64,000 bases of DNA. Source: Oscheius onirici. Its lineage: Eukaryota > Nematoda > Chromadorea > Rhabditida > Rhabditidae. Position numbers and translations under genes: made by a program. The notes under the pieces are model-generated. The model was not told the DNA's origin. It saw only the letters and a list, made by a program, of their open reading frames with translations, and did not search any database. The DNA lies in the NCBI GenBank assembly GCA_932521025.1, contig OW051470.1:1426001-1490000 (forward strand), read 5' to 3'. This document shows positions 1 through 11,072 of this stretch, in pieces. The stretch's first letter is position 1, and every line of letters begins with the position of its first letter.

Positions 1-430
1 GATGCTTCGAGGAAAGGATATGGCTTGGGAATGCCACTGCCGGTACTGTAGCCGTGCGGCTTCAAAGAACAAAGCCACGGAATCTGCTCGACCGTGCAGA
101 CGAACCACCTGGCCAGGGTAGATGGAAGAGACTGAGAAGCGTTGAAGGACCAGAATCAGGTCGTTCTTCTCCTGGACTACGAAATTTGAGTCGTTGCGAT
201 GAATGTATCCTCGATGATAGACGGCTCCCGGGACGGTCCATCGTTCATGTGGAGAGGCAATCCTGACCACTGGATGATGGCTGTACAATTGGGCTAGCCA
301 TGGGATGTTTGAAGAAGTTTGCAGCTTGGCCGGCTACCAGTTTTCTTTGCATCGTGGGTAATCTTGTAGCAGAATCCTCCGAGCAGGGCCGAATCACTGT
401 CTTCGCACTGGACTTTTGGTTCTGGAAGAA
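1..430 (-). CDS. Partial coding region running off the left edge, unknown product
   Basis: Two minus-strand stretches read as protein. The upstream one (about 266-430, after a CTTCTTCCAG acceptor) contains GGFCYKITHDAKKT, which resembles the start of a C-type-lectin-like domain. The downstream one (1-265) reads WTVPGAVYHRGYIHR and continues past position 1. The two frames do not join directly: an in-frame stop or an unlocated intron lies near positions 290-330. I cannot decide between a gene with an extra intron and a decayed copy. The product is not recognised and the C-terminus is outside the window. Confidence 0.3.
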
Positions 431-439
431 GAGGGAACT

Positions 440-1145
440 TAGACAAAAAAGGGTAAGTACAGGGTGATAGTTTGAGGAACAGTAGGCAGAAAGAAGTAGG
501 CTACAGTATGATACAGTAAGAACCAGGACTGTGGGGCTCTGGTAGGATACAGTAAAAGACAAGGAAGGACAGTAGTGGTTAACAGTTAGAGAACAGTAGC
601 AGATGGTAGAAGTGAGTACCCTACAGTATACTACAGTAACTAATAAATAAGGACTGTCAACAGAAACAGTACAGGTTAATAGCAGACAGTTCTGAACAAT
701 ACTGAACAGTAGGGAGCACTAAAGAACACAGTCGGAGACAATAGATCTGAAGCAGTAGAATACAGTAAGACAGTATACTACAGTAGGAAGCAGAAATGAA
801 TAGAAGAAAAAGCTTCAGAGGACGGTAGAGAACAGTTTGAGAATAATAAGGGACAGTCAAGGATAGAGTTGTAAAGAGTATGAAAAAGCACGGTATGGTA
901 GGGGCACAATAGAATTAGAGAACAGTAGGCTACTGTAGAGGACAGTGAGTGGTAGTAAACGACAGTCAGTCTGGCTCAGTAGGAAACAGTCCAGAGACAG
1001 TATGAAACAGCCTGGTTCAGTAGGATACACTGTCAAAAATGAAAGTTAGAGACAGTGGAGACAAAGGGGACAGTAGGCTACTGTAGAGGACAATAAGTGG
1101 CAGTAGAGGACAGTATGTGACAGTAGGGAAGTACTAGAAGGAAAA
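440..1145. repeat. CAGTA-rich degenerate satellite
   Basis: About 700 bp dominated by irregularly spaced ACAGTA, GACAGT and TACAGTA units, with no sustained reading frame and no inverted-repeat ends. The same short word recurs in lower density in several introns of the window, for example 42.4 and 42.75 kb. It reads as a decayed tandem array. Confidence 0.6.
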
Positions 1146-1157
1146 AAATTCGATGAG

Positions 1158-1448
1158 TTAATCCCAGATACAGGTGATCTTCGTTCCAGTGTAGCTCTTC
1201 ATCGTTGCGTCGCCGTTCAGTGGGAAGGGGAGTCTCGCATGGCAGTCTTCTACAGCTCTCTCTTTTGAAATCCCTTTGGCCAAGAGGAACGTCTGCTCAC
1301 AGCGACCCGCCTTGTGTCGATGACTGCCCGAGACGTCTTCACTACTGTCGAGCCAGTCGCCATCGCAGAAGGCCGCAAAACTACCGTCAAAGTAGGCGGC
1401 CTCGATGTCCGGTAGAGCCACGAGGAGGAGACAGAGAAGGCGGAGCAT
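1158..1448 (-). CDS. Small secreted cysteine-containing protein, 96 aa
   Basis: A single open frame begins with a typical signal peptide (MLRLLCLLLVALPDIEAAYF) and has four cysteines in the mature part, within FCDGDW, GRCEQ, EDCHARL and TCIWD. The segment GRCEQTFLLAKGISKERAVEDC has the spacing seen at the start of some C-type-lectin domains, but the protein is far shorter than a full domain (about 110-130 residues). It may be complete, or the first exon of a gene continuing into the fragment at the left edge; no donor in the right phase was found to prove that. Role unknown; extracellular location inferred from the signal peptide. Confidence 0.5.
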   Translation of the reverse strand: MLRLLCLLLVALPDIEAAYFDGSFAAFCDGDWLDSSEDVSGSHRHKAGRCEQTFLLAKGISKERAVEDCHARLPFPLNGDATMKSYTGTKITCIWD

Positions 1449-2090
1449 CCAGAAGGCGCACCACTGGCGAAACTGAAGCTACTGGGAAGTTGCTTTTGAT
1501 TTGACAAGTCGTCGACTTGTAATGTTCTTGTCAAGAAGATGTGGGATTAGAATTTTAGGAAAAAAAAACTTGTTTCTGTAACTTTTCTGGAACTGAATCA
1601 ACTGGGAAGGGGTATCTCGACAGTTCAGAGGATATTGTGGGAATCTAGCTAATATTAGAACAGAAATCAGAGAGGCGGACATAGAGTATGAGTCAAAAGA
1701 CACCTGACTGGCGATCCTGTGACTCTTATCGACTAGCGCAATAGAGCGACATTAGTAGCAACCGTTCTAGTGTTTTTGGTCAACCAACTGCCCAAAGCAG
1801 GCAGCCTGAGCCATTCTTTCAATCGTTATTCGCTTAAATCAAGTATGATTCTTGACTAGAGCGTCTTGTAGAGTAAAACATTCATTCTTCGTGTTTCTCT
1901 ACCAACAATATCTACTAACAATAAAAGACTGATCCAATAAGAAAAGACGTGGATTTGACTTGTGAGAAATATTGTTCACTTTTTGTTGCATTACGTAATT
2001 CAACAACCTATTGTTCTTTTTTTGTCCGGTCTTTATAAGTAAACAAAAGGTAAAGGCAAATCAACTCTTTGTCTACAGAAGCGCACTTTT

Positions 2091-2901
2091 TTACACATTT
2101 TTGTCAAAATTCATGGAATTTCCAAATCCGGCCAGTTCCCTGATCTCATCAAGCAATTCAGATGCAGATTCTGCATCGTTCACTACCAGCTCTTCATTGG
2201 TCCTTCTCTCGGAATCCATTCGGCAACTGTCTTGGTCGTATCTTACGAAGAGTATACTTTTCTCCTGAAATAACCTGTCTTAACTATGCACCAATGTGAA
2301 AAATAATTATGAATTAAGGGTTTATTTACACTGCTCGTAGAAATCTGATTCATTCTTTTAAAGTTGTTGAGTTACTGTCACCACCTCTCATCGTCTGGAT
2401 CCCTCTGAAAATTAAAGCTTAACCTTTGGAAGATTGTCCAGTCTCTCTGTCCCTCTGTCATTCTGTCATTTTGTCCATCTGTCCATATGTCAATCACTCT
2501 GTCCCCCATTACCCACCGTTATCAACGCCAACGCCTTCTTCTGAATATCTCCCTCCAATTGAAACTGTTTCCTTGGATCTCTTTCTCCCTTGACCGCCGT
2601 CTTGAACATGATAATGAGCTTATCGTTCCGATTCGGACCCTCCGCCCTCAAAATTTGCAGCTCGACAGACGCTCCGGGATTCAAGAAGGAGTAGACGGGA
2701 TTAACCTACAGAAAAGTTTACAAAAATGAAATCCAAACTCCTACCTTGTAAAGCTGGTTATTGCTGCACTTTACCTTGAAGACAAGTTTCGCCGAGCCCG
2801 AATTTGTGACTCTGTGTTTGGAAGCTCCGCCGAAATCTATAAACTCGGCGAAAGGAGGCTCAATCGAGAGGTCCAGCTCGGGGATGGGAGGTGGTGAGTC
2901 T
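2091..2901 (-). CDS. MSP-domain (major sperm protein-like) protein, 5' exon not found
   Basis: Exons in minus order are 2901-2745, 2705-2517 and 2264-2091; all junctions are phase-consistent. The protein contains an immunoglobulin-like MSP domain: SIEPPFAEFIDFGG, then a strand ending in SNNQLYK, then VNPVYSFLNPGASVELQ and NRNDKLIIMF, which follow the MSP/VAP family pattern. An acidic tail rich in E, D and S follows the domain, ending in MNFDKNV. Exon 2901-2745 starts in phase 2, so at least one upstream exon with the start codon is missing from this model. An alternative short last exon at 2404-2378 (RDPDDERW then stop) also fits the phase. Nematode MSP-domain proteins act as sperm cytoskeletal proteins or signals; which role applies here is not visible. 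Confidence 0.85.
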
Positions 2902-5900
2902 CTGAAATTGTTTTTGTTTCAAATTTTCGAGTTACATCACATTCCAACCCCTCCCCTACCCTATACATACAGTACCATGGGAAGAGAGTCAGAGAAGTTC
3001 CGAAACTATTGATTTTTCCCCATGGTCACCAGAACAATTGAAATTTATGATAAAAAGCGAGGACAAAGTTATAGATTCCAACCAGCCGCCTACGACGGAT
3101 TTCGCCGCCCTGGCGCCTGCGGCGCTCAAACATACAAAGCAAAAGCCTAGGTTCTGAATTCCCACCCATTCATTTGACAAAACCTATCTTCGCTCAACTC
3201 TTTACTATTGCAAGTTCAAAAGTGACTAATCCTGACAATTTCTGACTTGTCGCGACGAATCTCGTGGCCATGGACAAACAAACAAACAGAGCCCATCACA
3301 GACATTGCGCTTTAGTAGTAGAGAGATAGGCGGTAACTTTCTTTAGGTTTGAGTCAAAACAAGTTGGAGTCTGAGAGTTCTCCCAAAGTACTGTAGATAA
3401 TGTAGCACTCACTTCCCAAAGAAGTTGAGCCATTAACAGAACAGTACAGTAACTTATTACACTTTAACCTTCCAGTCAAGAACCAGGACAAAAGTGAGGC
3501 TGACTAAACGCTTGGTGTATCCACTACTTGGACAGCCTTTGGTCCCCTCTCAAAAACCGTTTCCCTTGGACGAGGAGAGATGTTGTACCGATGACTAAGG
3601 TAACACTATATAAAATGCCCCCCCCCCTCTCTCTCTCTTATCGCCTATCTACTTTACTAATAAAGTTGCTATATTATTTCGACCGGCTGTTTCCCATCCC
3701 GGGCTGGACATGAGTTGGTCTATTTGGGAACTACTTGGAATCAGTCACAGGATACTCTAGACCGTCAGTAGATTTACTTACATCTCAAAGAGAGCAAGAG
3801 ACTTGTTCCAAAGAAGATGATTGACTTACCGAAGGAGTACAGTAACCTGGGCTTTTTTGAGTGTGAGAACTGTCACTAGAAATACTCACGGTATACTGTA
3901 CAAGCAATAGATCTACAGTATCCCAGTCTTTAAAGAAAAATTCAAAAAAATACAGTAGACAAAAAACATACTCCTCCTATCCCAAAATAGGACAATGTTG
4001 CTTTCTCTCCCATCTTGTCACTTTGTTTTTGTGACCGCTCGTCTCCTTTGACATGTTTCGCGGGCAAATCTTTCAAACAAGACCCAATTCTGGAACACTG
4101 GCTAAAAAACTGACCTTTTGGCCATCATCTCTCCCCAATGAGAGTTGTGAAATGCGTACATTTTGGCGGATAAAAAGGGATTTCTGGTCCAGGAGCAGAA
4201 AGAGGGGAAGCCTTTAATAATCGCCCCTCTTGGCAACAAAAGGCGACCCTCCCCCATTTTGGCCTGTTTTTATTGGGGCCTTGACGTCTTTTATTGAAAG
4301 TTTGGACGGGTTGGAACCGAGAATGAGAGAGGAAAAGAAAAAGAACCAACTTTGGCGGAAGTCCGAAAAATTCCATTGGGTCCACTTCACAGAAGCGACG
4401 GATCTTCGTGTCCAGGCTCATCCCCGGACGGAGAGGACCAAGAGCGGAGAATTTGATTCTGGAGACGGGGAGATGGCTGAAAATAGGGGTTGTTTTTGGG
4501 GGAAGGGAAACAGATGGTCTTGACAGGAGAAATGGGGAAAGAGAGGGAGGGGAAGGGATCAGAGGACGGAATTTAGAGAACGGGAAAAAGGGGAAGATTG
4601 AGTGGAAAAGAGTCAGGAAGAGTCAAGAGTCTGGATTGAATCCAGTAGTCAGATAGTCGAGTCGATTGGTCAGGAAGAGTCCAAGAGTTTGGATAGGAGT
4701 CTTGACAGTGTCCAGTGGACAAATAGCTGAAGGACCAGAAAGAGTCAAAAGTCTGGATAATAGTCGATTGTTCAAGAGATTTCTACTATCTAAAGCGCAA
4801 TGGTGGTGTCCGTCTGTGGCCTACTTTGAGATAACGCACTCGCGTTGGAACACGAGCAACCAAGGCTCGAGTCCGCCTCGCGACATTTTCTTTTGCAATT
4901 TGGTTTTTGAGGTTTTCGACTACGCTGACTGTGAGTCCGTATATTGCAAAATTAGGGGTGCAAAAGTACGCAGAGCGGCGACAGCCGTCAAAAAAGGCTG
5001 GTAAGAGTCTGGATAGTCAGTAGGCAGATAGGATGAGTCGAGTGGTGAGGAACCGTCAAAAGACTTCAGTAGTAAAACGAAAGCGTGAGTCTAGTAGTCA
5101 GAAAATAAAAAAAGGGTAAAACAGTCGAAACTCAGTGTTTAGGGAAATGATCTAGAATCTGGATGAACGGAACTAAAGGGTCTGACTCTCTAAACGATAT
5201 CTGCGGGTCGGTACGAATTGAACACGAAGCTCATCCAGACCAGAAGAAAAAAATAAGTGAAAAGCCCTCCGTTTCTAGTCTGTGCACCGAGAAAAGAGCA
5301 GACTGCAAATGAGCTTCTCTCAATGGCCGGAACAATAGTTCTTCCGCTCTCTCGCTTGCGAATGCATTCCTATTGAAAGACCAAGGTTCCTCTTGACATA
5401 ATCCTCCCTGGTGGCTGGTCCCCAAAAGGATCACTTTAATTGAAAATTTGAGACACAAGGAACGGAAATATTCTAAGAGGTCAAAGGCATCGAAATATCG
5501 GAGTTGGAAGGGAGAGTAAGCGGACGAAATGACAGAGATAAACGTGGAGCGGCGAAGGAAGAGGAAAAGGTCAAGGAGCGAAATTTGTCTGGAATGGATG
5601 GGGTAGAGGGACAGAGGGACAGAGTGAAAATTCAAATATTTAAAGGACTAATAACGACGGAACATATGGTGATGCGATGGAGATAGCCCTCTCTCTCTCT
5701 CAAGGAGGCCACGCCTGGTTGGGTCTCCCTGGGGATCCCGAGAGCCATCACTAACTCCTCGTTTTTGGCCCCGCTAAAGAGGACCATGTTCAAAACATTC
5801 GCCTAGTCCAAAACAGACTACTAGGAATTACGTGAGAGCTAACAGAGGAAGAATAGGATAATTGCATTGGATTCTTGAATTAGGGAGTAGCTTCCTGGCA

Positions 5901-6328
5901 GGGAGAAGAGAGACAGAAGCCGAATGTCTAGAATTTTATAAGTTTTTTGATTGTTTCTCTTGGTACTGACTAACTATACAAATCGAACGGAAAAAATTGT
6001 ATGCATCCGGGAAAAAAGGTCTGAAAAAAAATATCTAGAGGTGAGAGATGTGAAGACGGAATCGACTACGTAGAGGGGAACAGAAAACTCTGTCCGTTTC
6101 TAAAAAGAAATCTATAGGACTGAATACAGAGAGATAATGAGTACTAATCAAAAAACACTCTAGCCAAACAGTGGAGAGGGTAAAAGTGAACTGTATTGGG
6201 AACGAGAGCTGGATATTCTGGAAGACCCCTGGAGGATAAAGGAAGAGAACAGAGAGTACAGGCCAAAGGAATACAACTGTCGAGCCTTACTGGAAGAGTA
6301 AAGGGAAGAAGGGAGAACTAGAAGTATG
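2902..6328. other. Non-coding stretch, no supported gene
   Basis: Frames in this interval are short, overlap on both strands and lack paired splice sites with coherent peptides. The 4.4-5.7 kb part is purine-rich on the plus strand. The missing first exon of the MSP-domain gene should lie here. A tRNA-like segment at 4.8 kb is listed separately. Confidence 0.4.
4800..4886 (+). other. tRNA-like segment, possible SINE head or dead tRNA
   Basis: The segment has an A-box-like stretch (GTGGCCTAC, then GATAACGC) and a B-box-like stretch (GGCTCGAGTCC), spaced roughly as in a tRNA-Arg-type gene. The acceptor arms pair for only three bases and the anticodon stem is weak, so it is not a functional tRNA as read. 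Confidence 0.25.
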
Positions 6329-7242
6329 GGCTCTGGCCTGGCAGAGGGGATTCTAAAAAAAATAGGGGATTCTAAATTTTCAGAAAAGTATAGGGGGGGG
6401 GGGGGGGGATTTTAAAAAAAATAGGGGGATTCTATTTAATTTTTCTATTTTTTGTAGCTTTTTGCCTTTCTTGTTTTTTTTTGTTCCGTTTTTGCCCTTG
6501 CCTGCCCAAGCATTTCATTATGATGTAAAAACATCAGTGAAATCAGTGACGAAGAGAGACTGCGAGACCGGAGAGGACTAAGAAGACTGGGAAATTGGAC
6601 GAGAGTCAGAGATGCTGGGGAGGCATGGAGAGACTTCTTAGGCTGGCTTTTGTACTTTTTCTCAGTAGCATTCTTTACGCCTTTATCTTCGTTTCGTTTT
6701 TCCTTCTTATAGAAGGAAGAGTTCTCGAAGCGAAGGCTACGAAGACTCGAGGGTTCCGAAAAGAACCACAAGCACAACAACATCGCCTCCTACCACGAGG
6801 CGGCTCCATAGTAAGCATCCTTCTTAACGGAAATGTTTAAATTTTAGGAGAGGAAGGCCGAAGCAAATATGGCACTCAGGAAGAGTGGTCCGTCTCTTAC
6901 TACTCCTCCGACAAGTAGTAATCTCTCTCTAACCATAATATAAACATATTAGACTCTTTCTTTGTAACTGTCGAAAAGAGATATGTGGCACATGACACGA
7001 GAATCGAAGACGGATAGCGAGAAAAGTGCTGCGGAATTGAGAGGGCGCGAGGCATTTTCGGGGTGAGCTACTCTCCGAACTCCTGCCCCATTTGTTCGGG
7101 TCATTCCTAGAATCAGAAACGCTAAAACAATATATTTAGAAAAACAAAAAAAAAGGAAAATTTAGAATCCCCAATTTTTTAAAAATCCCCTTTTTTTAGA
7201 ATCCCTTATTTTTTTTAGAATCCCCTCTGCCAGGCCAGAGCC
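6329..7242. mobile_element. 914-bp inverted-repeat transposon with exact 8-bp target duplication
   Basis: The ends are GGCTCTGGCCTGGCAGAGG and its reverse complement, extending to inverted repeats of about 45 bp. The ends are flanked by an exact 8-bp direct repeat, GAAGTATG, at 6321-6328 and 7243-7250. Inside each end the word GGGGATTCTAAA recurs several times, as transposase-binding subterminal repeats often do. A run of about 16 G lies near 6393. No transposase frame is visible, so the element is non-autonomous. The 8-bp duplication is compatible with the hAT superfamily, but the terminal sequence is not the usual CAGGG type. Confidence 0.75.
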
Positions 7243-7347
7243 GAAGTATGAATACTGGACGAGATTCTATGAGAATCAAAATAAGAAATTTTACTGGAAC
7301 CGTAAAGGAAAAGAACATGGTAGGGAAAGTATACTGTATCAGGTATA

Positions 7348-7468
7348 CTTGAGCACGAGCCGAAATTTTTATGCTCGAGATTTTTTCGAGCCGAACCGGC
7401 TCGGGGACCTCTTCGAGCCGAGCCTGATTTTTCACCAGACCGAGCCAAGCCGGCTCGAGCTGCCCAAG
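7348..7468. mobile_element. Short TA-flanked MITE of the CTTGGGC family, GAGCC-rich interior
   Basis: Ends read CTTGAGC and GCCCAAG, each bordered by TA. The interior is built of GAGCC/GGCTC words. It is a member of the same family as the elements at 10.9 and 55.1 kb but with a diverged core repeat. Confidence 0.6.
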
Positions 7469-8042
7469 TATAGTATTAGGGACGTGAGAGAGTCTGGACG
7501 TCATACGGACAGAGACTTTGCCGGAAGAATTGGGAAGAGGGCAGGAAAGTCTTTGGGACTAGAATCGAGAGATAGAGAGTCTGAAAAGCACAGTATTAGA
7601 GTCAGGTTAGAGAGTCATCTCCAGTTCCCTCATTCTCTACTGACTCTGGCTACTATCCCAACCTCCTGAACGTTTTTCTCACTCGACCACGATTGTCCTC
7701 TATTCAAAAAGAGTTATTCATGGCCTCCTCCGGTGTGATGTCAGTCTCTTCAGAAAACGGCAAAAACAAGGCTTCCCGCGGAAAGATTACTGCAATGACG
7801 CAATTTGTCTTTGAGCCTAAAAATGGGAGGGGATGGCTTACACAGCATGAGGCTAAACTCATAAAATGTTGAAGTGATCACGGCGTCAACAATTGTAACA
7901 CTCGGCGGCGGCGCGGTCAAAGGGATACAATTGAGGGAATCTGCGTCAGAGAGTGCATTATTTCTGAGGGGAGAGGATAAAAGAACACGCTAGCAGTGGA
8001 AAAGGATGTTTGGTCTTTCCGACAAAAAAAAGCAAAAACAGT

Positions 8043-8114
8043 AGGTCCCGGCGAGATTCGAACTCGCGTCGCAGGATTCAAAGTCCTGAGTGCTAACCGC
8101 TACACCACGGGACC
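8043..8114 (-). tRNA. tRNA-Gln (anticodon UUG)
   Basis: The reverse strand folds into a full cloverleaf of 72 nt: acceptor GGTCCCG pairing with CGGGACC, anticodon stem CAGGA/TCCTG around the loop CTTTGAA, and a standard T arm with GTTCGAATC. The anticodon TTG reads CAA. An almost identical gene lies at 56.2 kb. Confidence 0.97.
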
Positions 8115-8568
8115 ACGAGATGGTCGCGCAGCGGATTTATCTGTCACTTCCGATCAGCTTTTTTTATCAGGTCCCCTTGAGACTTTTGGACGACATCTCT
8201 AGACGCTGGTGACGTGATTCCAAGTGTGAGGACCAAAACTTCCGACACCTTGTCATTCTTCAAAGGAACATAATTGAGTGGACAATGGACTATGGAGAAA
8301 GGTGCTGTTTGAGTCCTGAGGGAGAGGAAAAGACAAATTAATTTTAGTGGGTCTGGATGGATGAAAAAATGGAACAAAGGGACAAAAAAATTGTCTGATC
8401 AAGCAGTAACACACCCAAAGAACCCGAAGTTTGTCTAGAGTTTCCTAAAAGTCGCTACAATTACAGTAACTTTATTAAAAAGTATTGTTTTGTTTAGAAA
8501 ACACATCGAAACTTATTCAAAAACAATTAAAAATAAACTAGTTTGCTACTGAAATTTCCCCTCGACTG

Positions 8569-9467
8569 ATGGAAGCTGTCGAGCCCAACAACAACGACCA
8601 AGATGGCCGGCGTCCTGTCCAGAACTTCCTGGACCGAATTCTCTCGGAAAATGCCCTCAAGGCGCATCTGGTAGCCTACTGGTTCTACATGATGGCCCAG
8701 ACTGTCAGCAGCGACTCGAACGCCAGCCACAGCTCCTGCTTGCTGCTCTTTACTCTCGGCGCCGGCGTGTCCATCACCTTCGCTCTCATGGCCACATCTA
8801 CCAAGTCGGCGGCTCTTCTCTTCCCGATCAGCATCATGTCTGTGTTGGACTGGCTCCGCATGATGTTCTACTGGCTCGTCGTGACGGCACATCGCTACGG
8901 AATAGACTTCTTGGATGAAAACTGGGTTCCGATAGCCTTCAGCGACGGATGGGACCATATCACTCAGGTAGGCACTGTCCCTCTGTCCCTCTGTTCCTCT
9001 GTGTTGCTGTCTCCCTATGTCATTCTGTCCCTCTGTCTCCCTCTGTCTCTCTGTCCCTCTGTCTCTCTGTTCCTTTGAAATCCAGTCTCCCAGATTCTCA
9101 GACTCTCTCTCTCTCTCTCTCTGTCCATCTGTCCCTCTCACTCCAAACCCCTTTTCAGATTATCTACCTCTGTCTGGCCGCCTACTTCTTCCTCATCTTC
9201 CTCACAGTTCTGTCCATGATGGCCAAGTACGGTGACGAGGCTCTACAGCGCGAGTTGGACGAGCCCATCTTCATGCTTCCACATCACATTCCCGGCTTCC
9301 AATTTCCCCTTCAAAGACACGAGTTCGTCGATCGCGATGAGGACGATCCGCCCAACTACTCTCTGGTCATCCGAGAGCCACCGGAACACGTCCAGACGGC
9401 CAAAGAGGAGACGTCTCCGCCCCGCTACTCGCAACTCTCAAAGTTCGAACGACGTCAGGTCGAGTAA
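8569..9467 (+). CDS. Multi-pass membrane protein with two C-terminal PPxY motifs
   Basis: Two exons (8569-8967, 9159-9467) join in phase 0 and give 235 residues. Hydrophobic segments lie at about residues 33-45, 58-76, 78-102 and 132-155, suggesting four membrane spans with a cytosolic C-terminus. The tail carries PPNYS and PPRYS, canonical PPxY ligands of WW domains such as those of Nedd4-family ubiquitin ligases. This architecture is known in endosomal adaptor and lysosomal membrane proteins, but no specific family is recognised. The intron is filled by a CTCTGTCC minisatellite. An AATAAA signal follows the stop at about 9493. Role in ubiquitin-dependent trafficking is inference from the motifs. 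Confidence 0.88.
8975..9145. repeat. CTCTGTCC/CTCTGTCT minisatellite inside an intron
   Basis: Irregular tandem units of CTCTGTCC and CTCTGTCTC fill almost the whole intron of the membrane-protein gene. The complementary GGACAGAG word recurs in the LTR-like copies near 11.75 and 19.25 kb. Confidence 0.7.
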
Positions 9468-9648
9468 AATGAGAGAGACACACAAACATGGAAATAAAAA
9501 AATATCTATTCTTGTGTCTGTTTTGTTTTCCAGATAGAGCACAAGATAAGGGATTGGGAGGATGACAAAAGTTGATCAGGGAAGAAGTTTGAACCCTGTT
9601 AAATCAGACTCACAGCTTGTCTGTCTTCCTTTCTGCTCAATTGCTCCG

Positions 9649-10338
9649 TTTACCATCCTTTAGCTAGTGTTGTGACTCACAGATTCTGCCATATACTTTG
9701 TATTTAATCCGAATAAAAAGTTAGTCAGAAACAGTGAGAAACTGGGAGATTGAGAGACAGACATTCTGTCTGTTTGCAAACTAATGGAGTCAATTAAGCA
9801 ACACCTAATATTGTAAAACTTTTCGTTTAATTTACTGTTAAAAAGGCAAAATAAGTATTCGTTTTTTAAAGAAACAAGCATCAATTTGAATTCCATAAAA
9901 GGCCCTCGAAATTTTTCCCAAAACGCTCCAAAATTCTTCCTCGCATAAATGGGAGCTTGCTGCGGGAAGAAAAAGGAGCAGAAACCACCGGATCCAAGGC
10001 CAGCAACACCACCCGCAGCAGCCGCAGCATCACCAGCAGCCGTAATCGGCTCACCACAAGAAGGAACGCTCGTCTCGACGCCACAACTGCCCTACGAGGA
10101 ACCTCTACTTTACGCAAAAGAAGACGAAACAGAAATGGACGACTTAGAGACGTACCGAGAGAAGGAAAACGCACACGAGGGACTGGAAAATTGAGGAAAT
10201 TGTGATACTGGCTTGTACGTGAATCACGATCTCTGGTTACAATTTACTCCAAAACTGAGAGAGTAACGTCTGGCGGAGTAAGAACTTGGTGATGGGTGTA
10301 ACGCAAGTGAATGAATGCTTGAGTTTCTACTTAAATCG
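9649..10338. repeat. 690-bp duplicated block, partner inverted at 28330-29013
   Basis: The block from TTACCATCCTTTAGCTAG to GAATGCTTGAGTTTCTAC is present again in reverse orientation at 28.33-29.01 kb with only scattered differences. It contains one small gene plus both flanks, so the duplication is segmental and not by retroposition. Confidence 0.85.
9949..10194 (+). CDS. Small acidic protein with N-terminal MGACC lipidation-type motif (copy 1)
   Basis: An intronless frame of 81 residues begins MGACCGKKKEQK, the arrangement of a Gly2 N-myristoylation site followed by palmitoylatable cysteines and a basic patch. A Pro/Ala-rich middle and an acidic end (DETEMDDLETYREKE) follow. The start is supported by the identical position in the paralogue at 28.7 kb. 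The copy ends at a TGA where the paralogue has a TGC cysteine codon. The frame beyond the TGA stays open for 23 codons with the same peptide as the paralogue, so this copy is a recent truncation, a readthrough candidate or, less likely, a selenocysteine codon. Membrane anchoring is inferred; family not recognised. Confidence 0.6.
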   Translation: MGACCGKKKEQKPPDPRPATPPAAAAASPAAVIGSPQEGTLVSTPQLPYEEPLLYAKEDETEMDDLETYREKENAHEGLEN

Positions 10339-10913
10339 TGTATACTCTTTGTTCTTGTAGTGTTCTTTCCGGTCGAAGCACCTGGTACATGTACACAGAT
10401 AGTCACTGTATTTTTCTATTCTGGTCAGATGAGAGTAGACAGAAGGACCAGAGTTCCGCGCTCTAGAGCATTTGTTTTCACCAGGATTGCAGATTCTGTG
10501 GTGCTGGGCCATGAGGGCCAGCGGACACTGAGCCTTGTGGGCTAGGCAGAAGAATTTAGGTACAAACTTTCCCAAAAATGAATAAACTTCACTCAAGTCG
10601 ATTGCGCATACATATTGTTGTAGAGCTACTGAACATTGAAAACTACTAAACATTGTAAGTGTAGGAAGCTGAAATTGTTCTGTTTGAACAGAGCCAAAGT
10701 GCATGTCGAATCAGAACAGATTTTAAGTGATTATCAACGAGCTGATCATTGAGAACAGGTACAGACAAAAGTACCCTTGCTCAGAAGTATTGTGTTGTCT
10801 AGAGCTTATTGTTTTCCTACTTTTCTTACCAAACAAGTTCTGTTTGGTGGCCCCAATGTCCATAGCTTTGCTTATCGCTCCATCCCCTCGTTTGTAAGAT
10901 ACTGGTCAATATA

Positions 10914-11072
10914 CTTGGGCGTCGAGTCGAAAAGTCGAGTCACGAGCCGATTCGAGTCGAGTTCTGGACCGATCCGAGTCGAGTCGAGCTGACTCGCAGG
11001 CCATGTCGAGTCGAGCCGACTCGTGGCTCTAATCGAGCTCGACTCGGCTCGAGTCAAGTCGAGTTGCCCAAG
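10914..11072. mobile_element. TA-flanked MITE with CTTGGGC ends and GAGTC-repeat core
   Basis: Ends are CTTGGGCGTCGAGTCGA and the inverse TCGAGTTGCCCAAG, each bordered by TA (wider context TATACTTGGGC and GCCCAAGTATA). The interior is almost entirely GAGTC/GACTC words arranged symmetrically, so it can fold on itself. TA duplication suggests mobilisation by a Tc1/mariner-type transposase. Confidence 0.75.

Noticed and set aside
5231-5635. Minus-strand open frame of 134 codons
   Set aside because: Hydrophobic, low-quality peptide without signal peptide, motifs or splice sites, in a purine-rich plus-strand stretch that lengthens frames by chance.
5680-5760. Structured-looking stretch considered as 5S or SRP RNA
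   Set aside because: No match to the conserved internal control region of 5S RNA or to the SRP Alu/S-domain motifs.
10327-10704. Minus-strand frame of 125 codons with several cysteines
   Set aside because: Cysteine spacing fits no zinc-binding or secreted domain I recognise, and it overlaps the edge of the duplicated block; not enough to call a gene.
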